A stretch of 51,706 nucleotides of DNA from Mariprofundaceae bacterium (lineage in GTDB: Bacteria > Pseudomonadota > Zetaproteobacteria > Mariprofundales > Mariprofundaceae), in the NCBI GenBank assembly GCA_027018935.1, contig JALUXZ010000156.1, positions 1 through 51,706 on the forward strand. The letters are read 5' to 3'. Shown in pieces: positions 8,312-17,102 of the stretch. How positions within the stretch are numbered: the first letter of the stretch is position 1; each line of letters opens with the position of its first letter. A program made the translations under genes and the position numbers. The notes under the pieces are model-generated. The model was given only the letters and a program-made list of their open reading frames with translations, ran no database searches and was not told the origin of the DNA.

Positions 8312-9607
8312 ATGTCAGATGTGTTATTAGGAAAGGTAAAGTATTTATTACCAGGTGGGGATGCTTTGGTGCATATATCTTCGCAAGGTAGCCATTATAA
8401 AACTTGCTTTGTTCGTCAAGCTATTCCAGGTGACTTATTGTCTTTGTCTGATGCCCATAAACGCCGGGGTGTAGTAAGAGCTTCACTTGCAAAAGTTGAA
8501 GAAGCATCGAATAAACGTGTGGCTGCAAGCTGTTCGATCGCAGCACGTTGTGGTGGCTGTGCATTGCAATACCTACATAAAGATGCGCATGCAGCCGTAA
8601 AGTCGCAATGGGTTCGGGATGCTTTTGCTAGGGTGATAACAAAAAATACACAGTGGCTGCCTGTTCAAACATCGGGTGAGTCGCATGATGAAGATTGGCA
8701 TAGGCGGCGTTTGCGTTGGCATGTTGGGAGCAATCAGCAAAAGCAGGCTATTTTGGGTTTTCGTGCATATCAGAGTCATGAAGTGGTTGAGATTGATGAC
8801 TGCATGGTGCTGACGGCTGAATTAGAGGCTTTGAGAAAGGCTTTGCAACTTACTTTGAGAAATCGTGTGATAAAGAAGCCTGAATCGGTGTATGCTGTAC
8901 AGTTATCTGATGCTATACATGTGGTTTTGGAATATACAGGTAAGTGTGCGTTGGATGCGATGCCTCCTGATATTGCTTGGCAGGGATTAAAATTGCAATA
9001 CTGGTGCCGGGATAAAGAGGGACTAAGAGCATTAAGCAAACCTGTGTATCAGTTGTATGATTATTTACCTACAGCTACTGGTGATATAGCGATTCATATT
9101 GGACCTGATGATTTTGTGCAGGGGCAAAAAAGTGGTAACCGCATGATGATTGAACAAATTCTAGCATGGAGTGCTGGAGCGAAGTATGTGGTCGATTTGT
9201 TTTCGGGAGCAGGTAACCTTTCTCTGCCTTTGGCGGCCTCAGGGATGCAGGTGATGGGTGCGGAGGTGAATGTTGCTAGCGTACGTGCTGCCAATGCCAA
9301 TGCCAAGCGTTTAAAACTCCCTGCCACATACCAACAGTCAGATTTATTTGGTCGTTTTGATAGCTCTCCATTTGTGGGGGCAGATATATTGATTGTTGAT
9401 CCACCACGTAAGGGCGCAAAGAAAATTTGTGGTTTGATGAACCGCTTATTGCCTCAAAAAGTTATCTTGGTGCATTGTGATGTGCTTTCTGGTGAGCGTG
9501 ATGCCCTAGAAATGAAGGCGCAGGGTTATCATTTGCAGGCATTGCGAGCCTTGGATTTATTTCCCTATTCGGGGCATGTGGAAAGTATGAGTTTATGGAC
9601 GCGATAA
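8312..9607 (+). CDS. RNA 5-methyluridine methyltransferase, TrmA/RlmC/RlmD family
   Basis: The 431-residue protein has a TRAM-like N-terminus (GKVKYLLPGGDALVHI), then a cysteine cluster CSIAARCGGCALQY typical of the iron-sulfur site of RlmD/RlmC. The SAM motif is VVDLFSGAGNLSLPLA, followed by IVDPPRKGAKK and a catalytic-cysteine region VHCDVLSGERDA where the usual form is SCNPxTLARD. The family places m5U in 23S rRNA or tRNA. The replacement of Asn-Pro after the catalytic Cys is unusual, so which uridine is modified is open. It overlaps the next gene by 13 nt. Confidence 0.85.
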   Translation: MSDVLLGKVKYLLPGGDALVHISSQGSHYKTCFVRQAIPGDLLSLSDAHKRRGVVRASLAKVEEASNKRVAASCSIAARCGGCALQYLHKDAHAAVKSQWVRDAFARVITKNTQWLPVQTSGESHDEDWHRRRLRWHVGSNQQKQAILGFRAYQSHEVVEIDDCMVLTAELEALRKALQLTLRNRVIKKPESVYAVQLSDAIHVVLEYTGKCALDAMPPDIAWQGLKLQYWCRDKEGLRALSKPVYQLYDYLPTATGDIAIHIGPDDFVQGQKSGNRMMIEQILAWSAGAKYVVDLFSGAGNLSLPLAASGMQVMGAEVNVASVRAANANAKRLKLPATYQQSDLFGRFDSSPFVGADILIVDPPRKGAKKICGLMNRLLPQKVILVHCDVLSGERDALEMKAQGYHLQALRALDLFPYSGHVESMSLWTR

Positions 9608-11124
9608 AACCTTTGCGGTGGCTTTTATTATGTTTATTGGTGACTCTGCCTGCGTGCCAGCAACAAGCCGTAGAACAAGGTGAGTTACGAATTGGTATAG
9701 CGCAACTTCCTATGTCGCTTGACCCACGTTTTGCCACGGATGCCGCCTCGCATAAAATTCAAGCTCTGATGCATCGCGGTTTGATTCGATTGAGTGATGA
9801 TTTTAGAGCGCAAGCTGATGTTGCAGCATCATGGCAACACCCTGATGCTTTAACATGGGTGTTTGATTTAAAAAAAGATGTCTATTTCCATGATGGTTCC
9901 CCCTTGCGGGCAAAAGATGTTGTAGCAACGTTGCTCGGTGTGCTCAATAAGGATTTGGCGAGCCCTTTGCGTGCAGGTTTTGCGGCTATTGAGTCTGTAG
10001 AGGAGTTATCGCCATATCGCCTGCGCTTGCATTTGAACAAAGCTGATAGCTCATTATTGACGCGTTTATCCTTGGGAATCGTGCCAGAGTCCATGGCAGG
10101 TAAACCGCATCAAGCTCGAAATATGATGGGGGCAGGAGCTTTTCAATTACAATCATGGCATGGCAATGATTTGTATTTACGACGCGTGCAGCCTTCATCC
10201 ATATCCAATATTGAAGTATTGCATTTTATTCGTGTAAAAGATGCTGTGACACGTTGCTTGAAATTGGTGCGGGGTGAAATTGATTTTACGCAAAATGATT
10301 TGCCACCAGGTTTATTGCCATATTTAAAAAGGCAGAAGAATTTAACGATTCAAAGCCATACCTCAACGACTTTTTCATATGTTGGCATGAATATTCAAGA
10401 TGCCATATTAAAAGATGTGCGTGTTCGGCATGCCTTGGCATTGGCTGTAGATAGGGTAAGGTTAAAAAAAGCACTCTTTTCTAACTTGCCTGAATTAGCA
10501 GAAACGGTTTTAAGCCCTGATCATTGGGCTACAATGCATTTGCCCGAAACAACATTTGATCGTCAAAGAGCAGAACAACTCCTAGATCAGGCTGGCTTTT
10601 TGCGCGGTAAAGATGGCATGCGATTTGCCCTTAACTATCGCACCAGTACAGACCCAGCACGCTTGCGTTTGGCGACTGCCATTGCTGACATGTGGCAAAA
10701 AATTGGTGTGCAGGTGAGCATTGAGTCGTTGGAGTGGGGTGGTTTTTATGCACGCATCAAACGTGGTGATTTTCAGGTTTTCTCATTATCTTGGGTAGGT
10801 ATTGTGGATCCTGATATTTACCGTTGGATTTTAGACTCGGATATGTGGCCGCCCAAAGGTGCAAATCGTGGGCGTTATAGTAATGCTAGTGTTGATCGTT
10901 GGTTAGAGGCTGCCGCTGAAAGTGAAAGTATAACAAAACGCCAGCAGCTTTATGCGCTAGTGCAGAAAAGGATGCAGCAAGATCAAGTCTATATACCATT
11001 GTGGTATGAGCCAGTGCTGGCAGTGTCATCGCAACGATTGCAAGGGTTTAAACTTAGTAGTGATGGTGGTTTTTTAGGTTTATTGAATGCCAATATAAAG
11101 ACTGGGAGTGTAAAAACCTTGTAA
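9595..11124 (+). CDS. Peptide/nickel-type ABC transporter substrate-binding lipoprotein (SBP_bac_5)
   Basis: The 509-residue protein has a signal peptide ending in the lipobox LPAC, so it is probably lipid-anchored in the periplasm. ELRIGIAQLPMSLDPRFATDAASHKIQALMHRGL is the usual start of family-5 solute-binding proteins such as OppA and DppA. Internal VYFHDGSPLRAKDV and VRHALALAVDR blocks are also family signatures. No permease or ATPase gene is adjacent, so it may be an orphan or serve a transporter encoded elsewhere. Its start overlaps the methyltransferase gene by 13 nt. Confidence 0.9.
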   Translation: MDAIKPLRWLLLCLLVTLPACQQQAVEQGELRIGIAQLPMSLDPRFATDAASHKIQALMHRGLIRLSDDFRAQADVAASWQHPDALTWVFDLKKDVYFHDGSPLRAKDVVATLLGVLNKDLASPLRAGFAAIESVEELSPYRLRLHLNKADSSLLTRLSLGIVPESMAGKPHQARNMMGAGAFQLQSWHGNDLYLRRVQPSSISNIEVLHFIRVKDAVTRCLKLVRGEIDFTQNDLPPGLLPYLKRQKNLTIQSHTSTTFSYVGMNIQDAILKDVRVRHALALAVDRVRLKKALFSNLPELAETVLSPDHWATMHLPETTFDRQRAEQLLDQAGFLRGKDGMRFALNYRTSTDPARLRLATAIADMWQKIGVQVSIESLEWGGFYARIKRGDFQVFSLSWVGIVDPDIYRWILDSDMWPPKGANRGRYSNASVDRWLEAAAESESITKRQQLYALVQKRMQQDQVYIPLWYEPVLAVSSQRLQGFKLSSDGGFLGLLNANIKTGSVKTL

Positions 11125-11200
11125 AGTAAATGGTTGACTTCAATGCTTGCTTTTTCTTATGAAGTAGTATTGTGTTTGCTTATTATTTGGAGGTTTGCTT

Positions 11201-11728
11201 ATGTTTAGAGGTATTTGGAAATTATGTTTGGTGGCTATTTTTTCGATAGTGATTGTTATACCTGCTCAAGCAGCAGGCACAAAACATGTGAATATTGCAG
11301 CGTTCCATAAAACAGTGGCTGATTATGAATTTGAAGCCATTGTACTGGGTCGTTTTAGTGATTTTATTGCTGAGATGGAAAAAGGCTCACAAGTGATTTT
11401 TCTAAACCATACGGCTGGGATTAAAGATAATGATGTTATTACCTTTAATGCTGATGTGTTGAGTGAAGGCTCTGGTGACGGTTTTAATGATAATGGTGTA
11501 AGTTGTAGCTTTAGTTTTACGGATGAAAGTACAGCGGATAATACCTCTTATGCAGTGGGTGGTTTGTGCACTATTTTAATGAGGAATAATGGTGTTCACG
11601 AGAAAGTGCAAGCGATTATTCCATCGGCAGATTTGCCAGATACGTCACAAGGCATTGATGTGTGGGTAATGATTTATGAAGATGAAAAAACTGGCACTGC
11701 TTTTTATGCCAATGTAACAACTGATTAG
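11201..11728 (+). CDS. Secreted protein of unknown function
   Basis: The track ORF starts at a TTG two codons upstream, but an ATG at 11201 lies 7 nt after a GGAGG site and is preferred (175 residues). A signal peptide ends near PAQAAG. The mature part is acidic, with many Asp/Asn and one Cys pair (VSCSFSF, GGLCTIL) that could form a disulfide. The order of segments (FHKTVADYEFEAIVLGRF, GIKDNDVITFNADVL) suggests an OB-fold-like periplasmic domain, but I do not recognise a family. It probably has its own promoter in the 76-bp gap. Confidence 0.7.
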   Translation: MFRGIWKLCLVAIFSIVIVIPAQAAGTKHVNIAAFHKTVADYEFEAIVLGRFSDFIAEMEKGSQVIFLNHTAGIKDNDVITFNADVLSEGSGDGFNDNGVSCSFSFTDESTADNTSYAVGGLCTILMRNNGVHEKVQAIIPSADLPDTSQGIDVWVMIYEDEKTGTAFYANVTTD

Positions 11729-11740
11729 TCTGCTAATTTC

Positions 11741-11823
11741 AAGTTTCCAGTGTAATACGCACAAAATATTCATAAAAGTTGAAAAACTCAGCTATAAATA
11801 TTTCGTGCAGACACTGGAAACTT
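11741..11823. repeat. Long imperfect inverted repeat downstream of the secreted-protein gene
   Basis: AAGTTTCCAGTGT at 11741-11753 is the exact reverse complement of 11811-11823. Inside it, GCACAAAATATT (11759-11770) pairs with AATATTTCGTGC (11797-11808) with one mismatch. The roughly 30-bp arms are interrupted by a small internal loop and enclose about 26 nt. There is no terminal T-run. It may act as an mRNA 3'-end stabilising hairpin or be a solitary miniature element. It does not match the other repeat families in this window. Confidence 0.75.
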
Positions 11824-12132
11824 AAACTTTTGCTCGGCAGGATACTTAACTTTCAAATACCTTACCCTAAATTCTAGATTGATGAGGCTGCAAGCCAAAG
11901 GGTGTGAATTTATCAGCAGTAGATGACCTTAGGCGAGGCAAAGATTGCAAGTGATAGGGTTTTGCTAAAATTCTGAATACAGGATATAAATTTGGATGCG
12001 GAACGGTGGAAGCATCAGCGATTAGCATTTCTCTAAACCTCCTGGATAAAGCTCGATATGTTAGCAACTTATGAGCAATTGCCTTGCATAAAAACTTTTA
12101 TTGTGATTTGAAATGTTAGGGCAGGAGAAGAA
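11824..12132. other. Non-coding gap with no recognised content
   Basis: This 309-bp stretch lies between the inverted repeat and the isomerase gene. The track ORF on the minus strand (11867-12067) is Arg/Pro-rich without a family signature or clear ribosome-binding site, and I regard it as non-coding. No TA-flanked repeat or tRNA is visible. The promoter of the isomerase-mutL unit should be near its right end. Confidence 0.4.
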
Positions 12133-12732
12133 TTGAATATTAAGATGATTGATTTTTACTTTGATTTTATCAGCCCCTATAGCTATTTGGCAGCGGTACA
12201 GTTGACGCAATTTTCTGTGAAAAATAATGTGAAATTTATATGGCTGCCAGTCAATTTGCCGAAACTCATCCATCAATCAGGTAATATAGGGCCTGCCACG
12301 ATTAAAAATAAGGCAATGTATTCGCTGCGTGATTTAAAACGATGGGCGGCTTATTTGGATGTGCCATTTAAGATGATTCGTCCGGGAGCTTTCGATAGCC
12401 GTCCTGCTTTACGGATTGCAGGAGCACTGCATGGTGAAGAACGGGCACGTTTTTGCTTGGCTGTATTTGAGGCTTTATGGTCGGGTGATGTTGATCCACG
12501 CAAAGAAGGCTGGTTACAGGAAGTGTTTGGCTTAAAAGGGCTCCCGAATGTGTGGCTAGGGCTAACATCTGATGCGTTTGAATTGCAGGTGGAAACAGCG
12601 ATTAAAGCGGGTTTGTTTGGTGTGCCGACATTTATTGTGCAGGGTAAAAGTAAATCGGAAATATTCTTTGGCGTTGATCATATGGATTTTCTAGCGCGAG
12701 CTTGCTTAGCCTCAGATAGTGTGCGCTCATGA
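12133..12732 (+). CDS. DsbA-family 2-hydroxychromene-2-carboxylate isomerase-like protein
   Basis: The 199-residue protein has a thioredoxin fold. It begins IDFYFDFISPYSYLA, the hallmark of HCCA isomerase and kappa-GST-like proteins, in which a Ser-Pro-Tyr site replaces the CXXC of DsbA. The C-terminal GLFGVPTFIV carries the cis-proline. Family members isomerise 2-hydroxychromene-2-carboxylate in aromatic degradation and use glutathione. No degradation genes are nearby, so the substrate here is unknown. TTG at 12133 is 5 nt after AGGAG and is preferred over the ATG at 12145. The end overlaps mutL by 4 nt. Confidence 0.85.
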   Translation: MNIKMIDFYFDFISPYSYLAAVQLTQFSVKNNVKFIWLPVNLPKLIHQSGNIGPATIKNKAMYSLRDLKRWAAYLDVPFKMIRPGAFDSRPALRIAGALHGEERARFCLAVFEALWSGDVDPRKEGWLQEVFGLKGLPNVWLGLTSDAFELQVETAIKAGLFGVPTFIVQGKSKSEIFFGVDHMDFLARACLASDSVRS

Positions 12733-14600
12733 CTGCTGAAAATTACATTCATGTTTTACCACCCCAAGTTGCCAACCAAATCGCAGCGGGTGAAGTGGTG
12801 GAACGCCCTGCATCGGCTGTGAAAGAATTGATTGAAAATAGTATGGATGCGGGTGCGAGCAAGATTATTGTACGTATTGCTGGGGCTGGCAAAAAACGCA
12901 TTGAAATTGATGATAATGGTTGTGGCATGTCGGCTGCTGATGCGGAATTAGCACTGCAACGCCATGCCACCAGTAAAATTGAAACATCGGAAGATTTGCA
13001 TTGCATTGCATCGCATGGTTTTCGTGGTGAAGCATTGCCTTCGATTGCTTCGGTATCGCGCTTTCGCATGCAAACATGTTTTAAAGGTAGTGATGAAGGC
13101 ATTGAAGTGCGTGTGGATGGTGGTGGAGCAACGACAGTGCGTCCTGCAGCACCTCGTGCAGGTACAAAAATTGAAATTCTTGATTTATTTTTGAATACCC
13201 CTGCCCGTTTAAATTTTATGCGTACCGATAAAACAGAAGAAGCTGCCATTGTTGATGCTGTTCGAGCCTTGGCATTGGCGCACCCAAAAGTTGCCATGCG
13301 TTTGGAATTTGATGGGCGCAAACGCTTTGATTTCCCATCACAGGATGAACCAGCGCGGGTATTGGAAATTATGGGGCGCGATTTTTCTGAAAATAGTGTG
13401 CAACAAGTGATTGAGCATGAAGGTATGAACATCTCTGCCCACTTGGGTTTGCCAACATTTCATCATAGAGATTCCACACGCATGATGTTTTTGGTCAATG
13501 GTCGGGTGATTCGTGATAAAGCATTGATTGCGGCACTTAGAGCGGGTTATCGTGATGTGATGTTTCATGATCGCTACCCAGTGGCGGTGATTCGATTGGA
13601 GATGGATCCTGCGGATGTGGATGTGAATGTGCATCCAGCCAAACGTGAAGTGCGTTTCAAATCACCACAAGCCGTTCGGGCAGGTATTGTGGCTTGTGTG
13701 CGAATTGCTATTGAGAGCATGGGGCAATCTGTTGCCAATACCACCACAGATAAGGCATTGGAGGCGATGAACCCAACCATGCCTGTCGCGTCAAATGATG
13801 TGTCGCATAGCAGTATGCCGCAGTTCCGTTCAGAATTACAAGGGCACTCGGCATCCATGTATGAAAAAGAAGCATCACAAGGGCGCTCTTTTTCAGCTTC
13901 CAACACAGCTAAAAATAATCCTGAATTGCAACATCTATTGTTTCGTGCGCCACATGAAGTACATGAAGGTGATACGCCCTATGGTGCGCCGATAGAAGGA
14001 GTGTTGGATTTAGGGCATGCGGTGGCACAGTTACATAGCTGTTATATTGTAAGTGAGACCAATCAAGGTATTGTGTTGGTGGATCAACATGCAGCACATG
14101 AGCGTATTAACTATGAAAAGTTAAAGGCACAATTGAGTAAGGGGAGTGTAAGTACACAGATGTTACTAACACCTGTGAAGTTTCCCTTGCAAGGTGAGCA
14201 GGCAGCGTGGCTGCATGATCATACTTTACAACTGGCAAGCTTTGGCGTGTATATGGAAGCGGTTGATGATGAATTGTTTTTTATTCGTAGTGTGCCTGCG
14301 ATGCTCGCCAGTGAGTCGCCGTTAGAATTGGTGGCTGAGTTGATTGATGCGTGTATGCTGATAGGTGTGGAAGCCGAAGCTGGAGATAGTGGTTTGGGTA
14401 GGGTGTTGGAGCGTTGGCTTGGTAACCGTGCTTGTAAGGGTTCAATCAAGGCGGGGCGCGTTTTATTGCCAGAAGAGCAGAATAATTTATTGCGGGAAAT
14501 GCAACAAACGCCGAACATTGCGCAATGCAACCATGGGCGACCAACATATGTGCGTTTATCGCTCAATGAATTGGATCGCTTATTTGGGCGAAAGGAATAA
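12729..14600 (+). CDS. mutL: DNA mismatch repair protein MutL, endonuclease type
   Basis: The 623-residue protein starts with the GHKL ATPase: IAAGEVVERPASAVKELIENSMDAGA, DDNGCGM, ATSKI and GFRGEALPSIASV. After a variable linker (about 335-420) the C-terminal dimerisation domain carries VDQHAAHERINYE. That fits the DQHA-X2-E-X4-E metal motif of MutL proteins that nick DNA themselves. ACKGSIKAG and CNHGRPTYV complete that site. Organisms with this motif normally lack MutH. The gene is coupled to the isomerase gene by an ATGA overlap. Confidence 0.97.
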   Translation: MTAENYIHVLPPQVANQIAAGEVVERPASAVKELIENSMDAGASKIIVRIAGAGKKRIEIDDNGCGMSAADAELALQRHATSKIETSEDLHCIASHGFRGEALPSIASVSRFRMQTCFKGSDEGIEVRVDGGGATTVRPAAPRAGTKIEILDLFLNTPARLNFMRTDKTEEAAIVDAVRALALAHPKVAMRLEFDGRKRFDFPSQDEPARVLEIMGRDFSENSVQQVIEHEGMNISAHLGLPTFHHRDSTRMMFLVNGRVIRDKALIAALRAGYRDVMFHDRYPVAVIRLEMDPADVDVNVHPAKREVRFKSPQAVRAGIVACVRIAIESMGQSVANTTTDKALEAMNPTMPVASNDVSHSSMPQFRSELQGHSASMYEKEASQGRSFSASNTAKNNPELQHLLFRAPHEVHEGDTPYGAPIEGVLDLGHAVAQLHSCYIVSETNQGIVLVDQHAAHERINYEKLKAQLSKGSVSTQMLLTPVKFPLQGEQAAWLHDHTLQLASFGVYMEAVDDELFFIRSVPAMLASESPLELVAELIDACMLIGVEAEAGDSGLGRVLERWLGNRACKGSIKAGRVLLPEEQNNLLREMQQTPNIAQCNHGRPTYVRLSLNELDRLFGRKE

Positions 14601-14601
14601 G

Positions 14602-14922
14602 GTGAGTAAAGTTATGGTGGAAGATCAACAAGATATTGTGGAAAAAATTAAAAATACACATGAAAACATTGCCCTAACGGTAGGCACAGTATTGGCAATG
14701 ACGCTGGTACTGTATTTTTTAACTTATTCGGCTTTGGCAAATTCAACATATACATGGTTGTTTTGGTTTGAAATGCTTTCATCGCCAGTCATTGTGATGG
14801 GTTTGTTTTATGTTCGAAATATTGCTTTCTCACTGCTTAAAATACGTTTTATGGGCTCAGAAGCGTGCAAGCAAGTGCTTGCTCAGTTGCAACTTTCTGA
14901 CTTAAGCGAGGAAAAAAGTTAA
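14602..14922 (+). CDS. Small two-helix membrane protein of unknown function
   Basis: The track ORF starts inside mutL, but the residues before VSKVMVEDQQ are shadow translation. I start at GTG 14602, 5 nt after AAAGGA; ATG 14614 is the alternative. The resulting 106-residue protein has a charged N-terminus, two hydrophobic helices (about ALTVGTVLAMTLVLYFLTYSA and FWFEMLSSPVIVMGLFYV) and a cytosolic-type tail with one Cys. It lies 1 nt after mutL and 6 nt before the antiporter gene, so it is probably cotranscribed. An accessory role for the antiporter is possible, but only from position. Confidence 0.7.
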   Translation: MSKVMVEDQQDIVEKIKNTHENIALTVGTVLAMTLVLYFLTYSALANSTYTWLFWFEMLSSPVIVMGLFYVRNIAFSLLKIRFMGSEACKQVLAQLQLSDLSEEKS

Positions 14923-14928
14923 AGCCTT

Positions 14929-16158
14929 ATGGAAATGAATGCTGTTTTATTTGCTATCGTGGGCGTGATTGGGTTTGCATTTTTATTCGCTTATATTTTG
15001 CGTATGTACAACATCCCAGCTGCGGTTGCATATATTATTACGGGCATTGTTGTAGGGCCTTCAGCATTAGAATTTGTACATGATAGGGAATTACTTAATC
15101 ACTTGGGTGAGTTGGGTGTGATTATGTTGATGTTTTTTATTGGTATGGAGGTTTCTCTACCACGCTTGATTGCCAAATGGCGTGTAGCGGTGCTTGGCAC
15201 AGCCGCACAAATGGCTTTATCGGTGGCTATTTGTTGTTTGGTGGCATGGTTGTTGGGTTGGTCTTGGCAGTCAGGACTTTTGTTTGGTTTTATTATTAGT
15301 ATGAGCTCCACGGCGGTTGTACTAACATTGCTTAAAGATGCCGATGAGTTGGAAACTCCGTTTGGACAAAATGCTTTAGGTGTATTGTTGATGCAGGATT
15401 TAGCCATTGTACCGATTATGATTATTCTCGGCACGATGGGTGAGCATGAAATGTCAGGCAACGAAATTGCCATCCAGTTGATTGGTGGTATTGCATTAAT
15501 GGCTTTGGTTGTTTGGTTGTTACGCCGCCCAGGTTGGCATATTCCAGAGACGTTTCTCAAAAGTGTTGATAAACAAATTATGATGGGCCTTTTGCTATGT
15601 TTTGCAGCTGCAGCACTCACTGCGTGGATTGGGCTTTCAGCACCTTTTGGTGCATTTTTAGCTGGCATGATTTTAAAATCCTCCGATCAATCAGAGTGGG
15701 TGGAAGAGCATTTGCATTCGCTTTATGTGGTGTTTGTGGCGATATTTTTCCTTTCGATTGGCATGTTGGTTGATTTGAATTTTGTCATGGACAACATTGG
15801 TTTTGTAATATTGATGACGCTGGGGGTGTTTATTCTCAACTCTGGCATCAATACGCTGGTATTGCGTGTACTGGGTGAAACATGGACGATGGCACTATTA
15901 ACGGGTGGTTTGTTGTCACAAATTGGTGAGTTATCTTTTTTATTAGCATCTTTGGGTTTAACAATGGGTATGTTGACCACGGATGGGCATCAAATGGCGA
16001 TTGTGGTGATTGCGTTCTCTTTGATGTTAAGCCCTCTATGGATGGTCGCGGTACGTTTATTGATTCGTGAAGATACCCAAATGATGGCAGATAAAAGTTT
16101 GGATGAAGAAATTAAAGTGATGGCGAAGCAATTGGAACAAACGCGGAGTCATGATTGA
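14929..16158 (+). CDS. CPA2-family cation:proton antiporter (KefB-like), membrane domain only
   Basis: The 409-residue protein has about 12 hydrophobic segments and typical CPA2 motifs: YNIPAAVAYIITGIVVGPSAL, the GELGVIMLMFFIGMEVSL block, STAVVLTLLKDADELETPFGQ and the ion-site QDLAIVP. The usual C-terminal TrkA-N/RCK regulatory domain of KefB/KefC is missing; the protein ends soon after the last helix with a short charged tail. It should exchange K+ or Na+ for protons at the inner membrane. It is between a small membrane protein gene and miaA, with a 4-nt overlap with miaA. Confidence 0.9.
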   Translation: MEMNAVLFAIVGVIGFAFLFAYILRMYNIPAAVAYIITGIVVGPSALEFVHDRELLNHLGELGVIMLMFFIGMEVSLPRLIAKWRVAVLGTAAQMALSVAICCLVAWLLGWSWQSGLLFGFIISMSSTAVVLTLLKDADELETPFGQNALGVLLMQDLAIVPIMIILGTMGEHEMSGNEIAIQLIGGIALMALVVWLLRRPGWHIPETFLKSVDKQIMMGLLLCFAAAALTAWIGLSAPFGAFLAGMILKSSDQSEWVEEHLHSLYVVFVAIFFLSIGMLVDLNFVMDNIGFVILMTLGVFILNSGINTLVLRVLGETWTMALLTGGLLSQIGELSFLLASLGLTMGMLTTDGHQMAIVVIAFSLMLSPLWMVAVRLLIREDTQMMADKSLDEEIKVMAKQLEQTRSHD

Positions 16159-17102
16159 CGGAAGTAAGTTTGAAACATACACCGCAGCCATGGTGTGCTG
16201 TAGCATTGATGGGAGCAACTGGTACGGGTAAAACATCTCTGGCATTGGATGTAGCAGAGGTCTCTGGTTCGGTCATTATTTCATGTGATTCGATGCAGCT
16301 TTATCGGGGGCTGGATGTTGGTACTGCCAAGGCAAGTCGCGAGGAGCGTCAACGTATTCCTCATTATTTAATTGATTGTGCCGATGTATCCGATATTTGG
16401 TCAGCACAACGCTGGGCAGATGTGGCATTGGATATTATTAAAGAAGAAAATATGCAAGGGCGAGTGCCGCTCATTGTAGGTGGTACGGGTATGTATTTGC
16501 GTGCTTTGGTGGAAGGTTTTGCCAAAATACCTGAAGAAAAAGAAGGCGTTCGAGATGAGCTTGTTGCCTTGCAAGCCGAGCATGGTACGCTGTATTTACA
16601 TGATTTATTAAAACAATGTGATCCGATTTTAGCAGAAAGACTGCATAATACGGATACTCAGCGTATTATGCGTGGTTTGTGCATTTATAAGAGTACCCAT
16701 GTACCACTTTCAACATGGCAGGCAGAGCAAGAAGCACAAAAAGAGAAGATTGATTGCCCTGTGTTTGTGCTGGATGTGCCGCGCCCTGAATTGCGCGAGC
16801 GTTTGGCAACGCGTATTGATATGATGATGGATGCAGGCTGGTTGGATGAGGTACGTTGGTTGAAGCAGCAGGAAATAGCGGAGCTGCATCCAGCCTTGCG
16901 TGCGGTGGGATATAGGCAGCTATTGATGTATTTAGACGATGAGTGTTCCTTAGAAGAAGCTGTTCGGGATGCCATTACAGCAACACGAAAATATGCCAAA
17001 CGGCAGGCGACATGGTTTCGCAATCAGACCCCAAATGCAGTGAGGGGTGATGCAGAAACATTGAAACAGGCGATGATGGAGCAACTTAAAGCATGGAAAT
17101 GA
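16155..17102 (+). CDS. miaA: tRNA dimethylallyltransferase MiaA
   Basis: The 315-residue enzyme adds dimethylallyl to A37 of tRNAs reading UNN codons. Seen are the P-loop GATGTGKTS, the DSMQLYRGLDVGTAK segment, GGTGMYLRALVEG, and the C-terminal AVGYRQL and RKYAKRQATWFRNQ blocks. The start is TTG at 16155, within a TTGA overlap with the antiporter stop and 6 nt after CGGAG. hflX follows with a 10-nt overlap. The hfq gene that often lies between miaA and hflX in proteobacteria is missing. Confidence 0.96.
   Translation: MTEVSLKHTPQPWCAVALMGATGTGKTSLALDVAEVSGSVIISCDSMQLYRGLDVGTAKASREERQRIPHYLIDCADVSDIWSAQRWADVALDIIKEENMQGRVPLIVGGTGMYLRALVEGFAKIPEEKEGVRDELVALQAEHGTLYLHDLLKQCDPILAERLHNTDTQRIMRGLCIYKSTHVPLSTWQAEQEAQKEKIDCPVFVLDVPRPELRERLATRIDMMMDAGWLDEVRWLKQQEIAELHPALRAVGYRQLLMYLDDECSLEEAVRDAITATRKYAKRQATWFRNQTPNAVRGDAETLKQAMMEQLKAWK

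Noticed and set aside
11867-12067. Minus-strand 66-residue ORF in the gap before the isomerase gene
   Set aside because: Arg/Pro/His-rich without a start signal; looks like chance translation of non-coding DNA.
12749-13432. 227-residue minus-strand ORF inside mutL
   Set aside because: It is the antisense of a strongly conserved mutL ATPase region and is Ser/Arg-rich as expected of a shadow frame.
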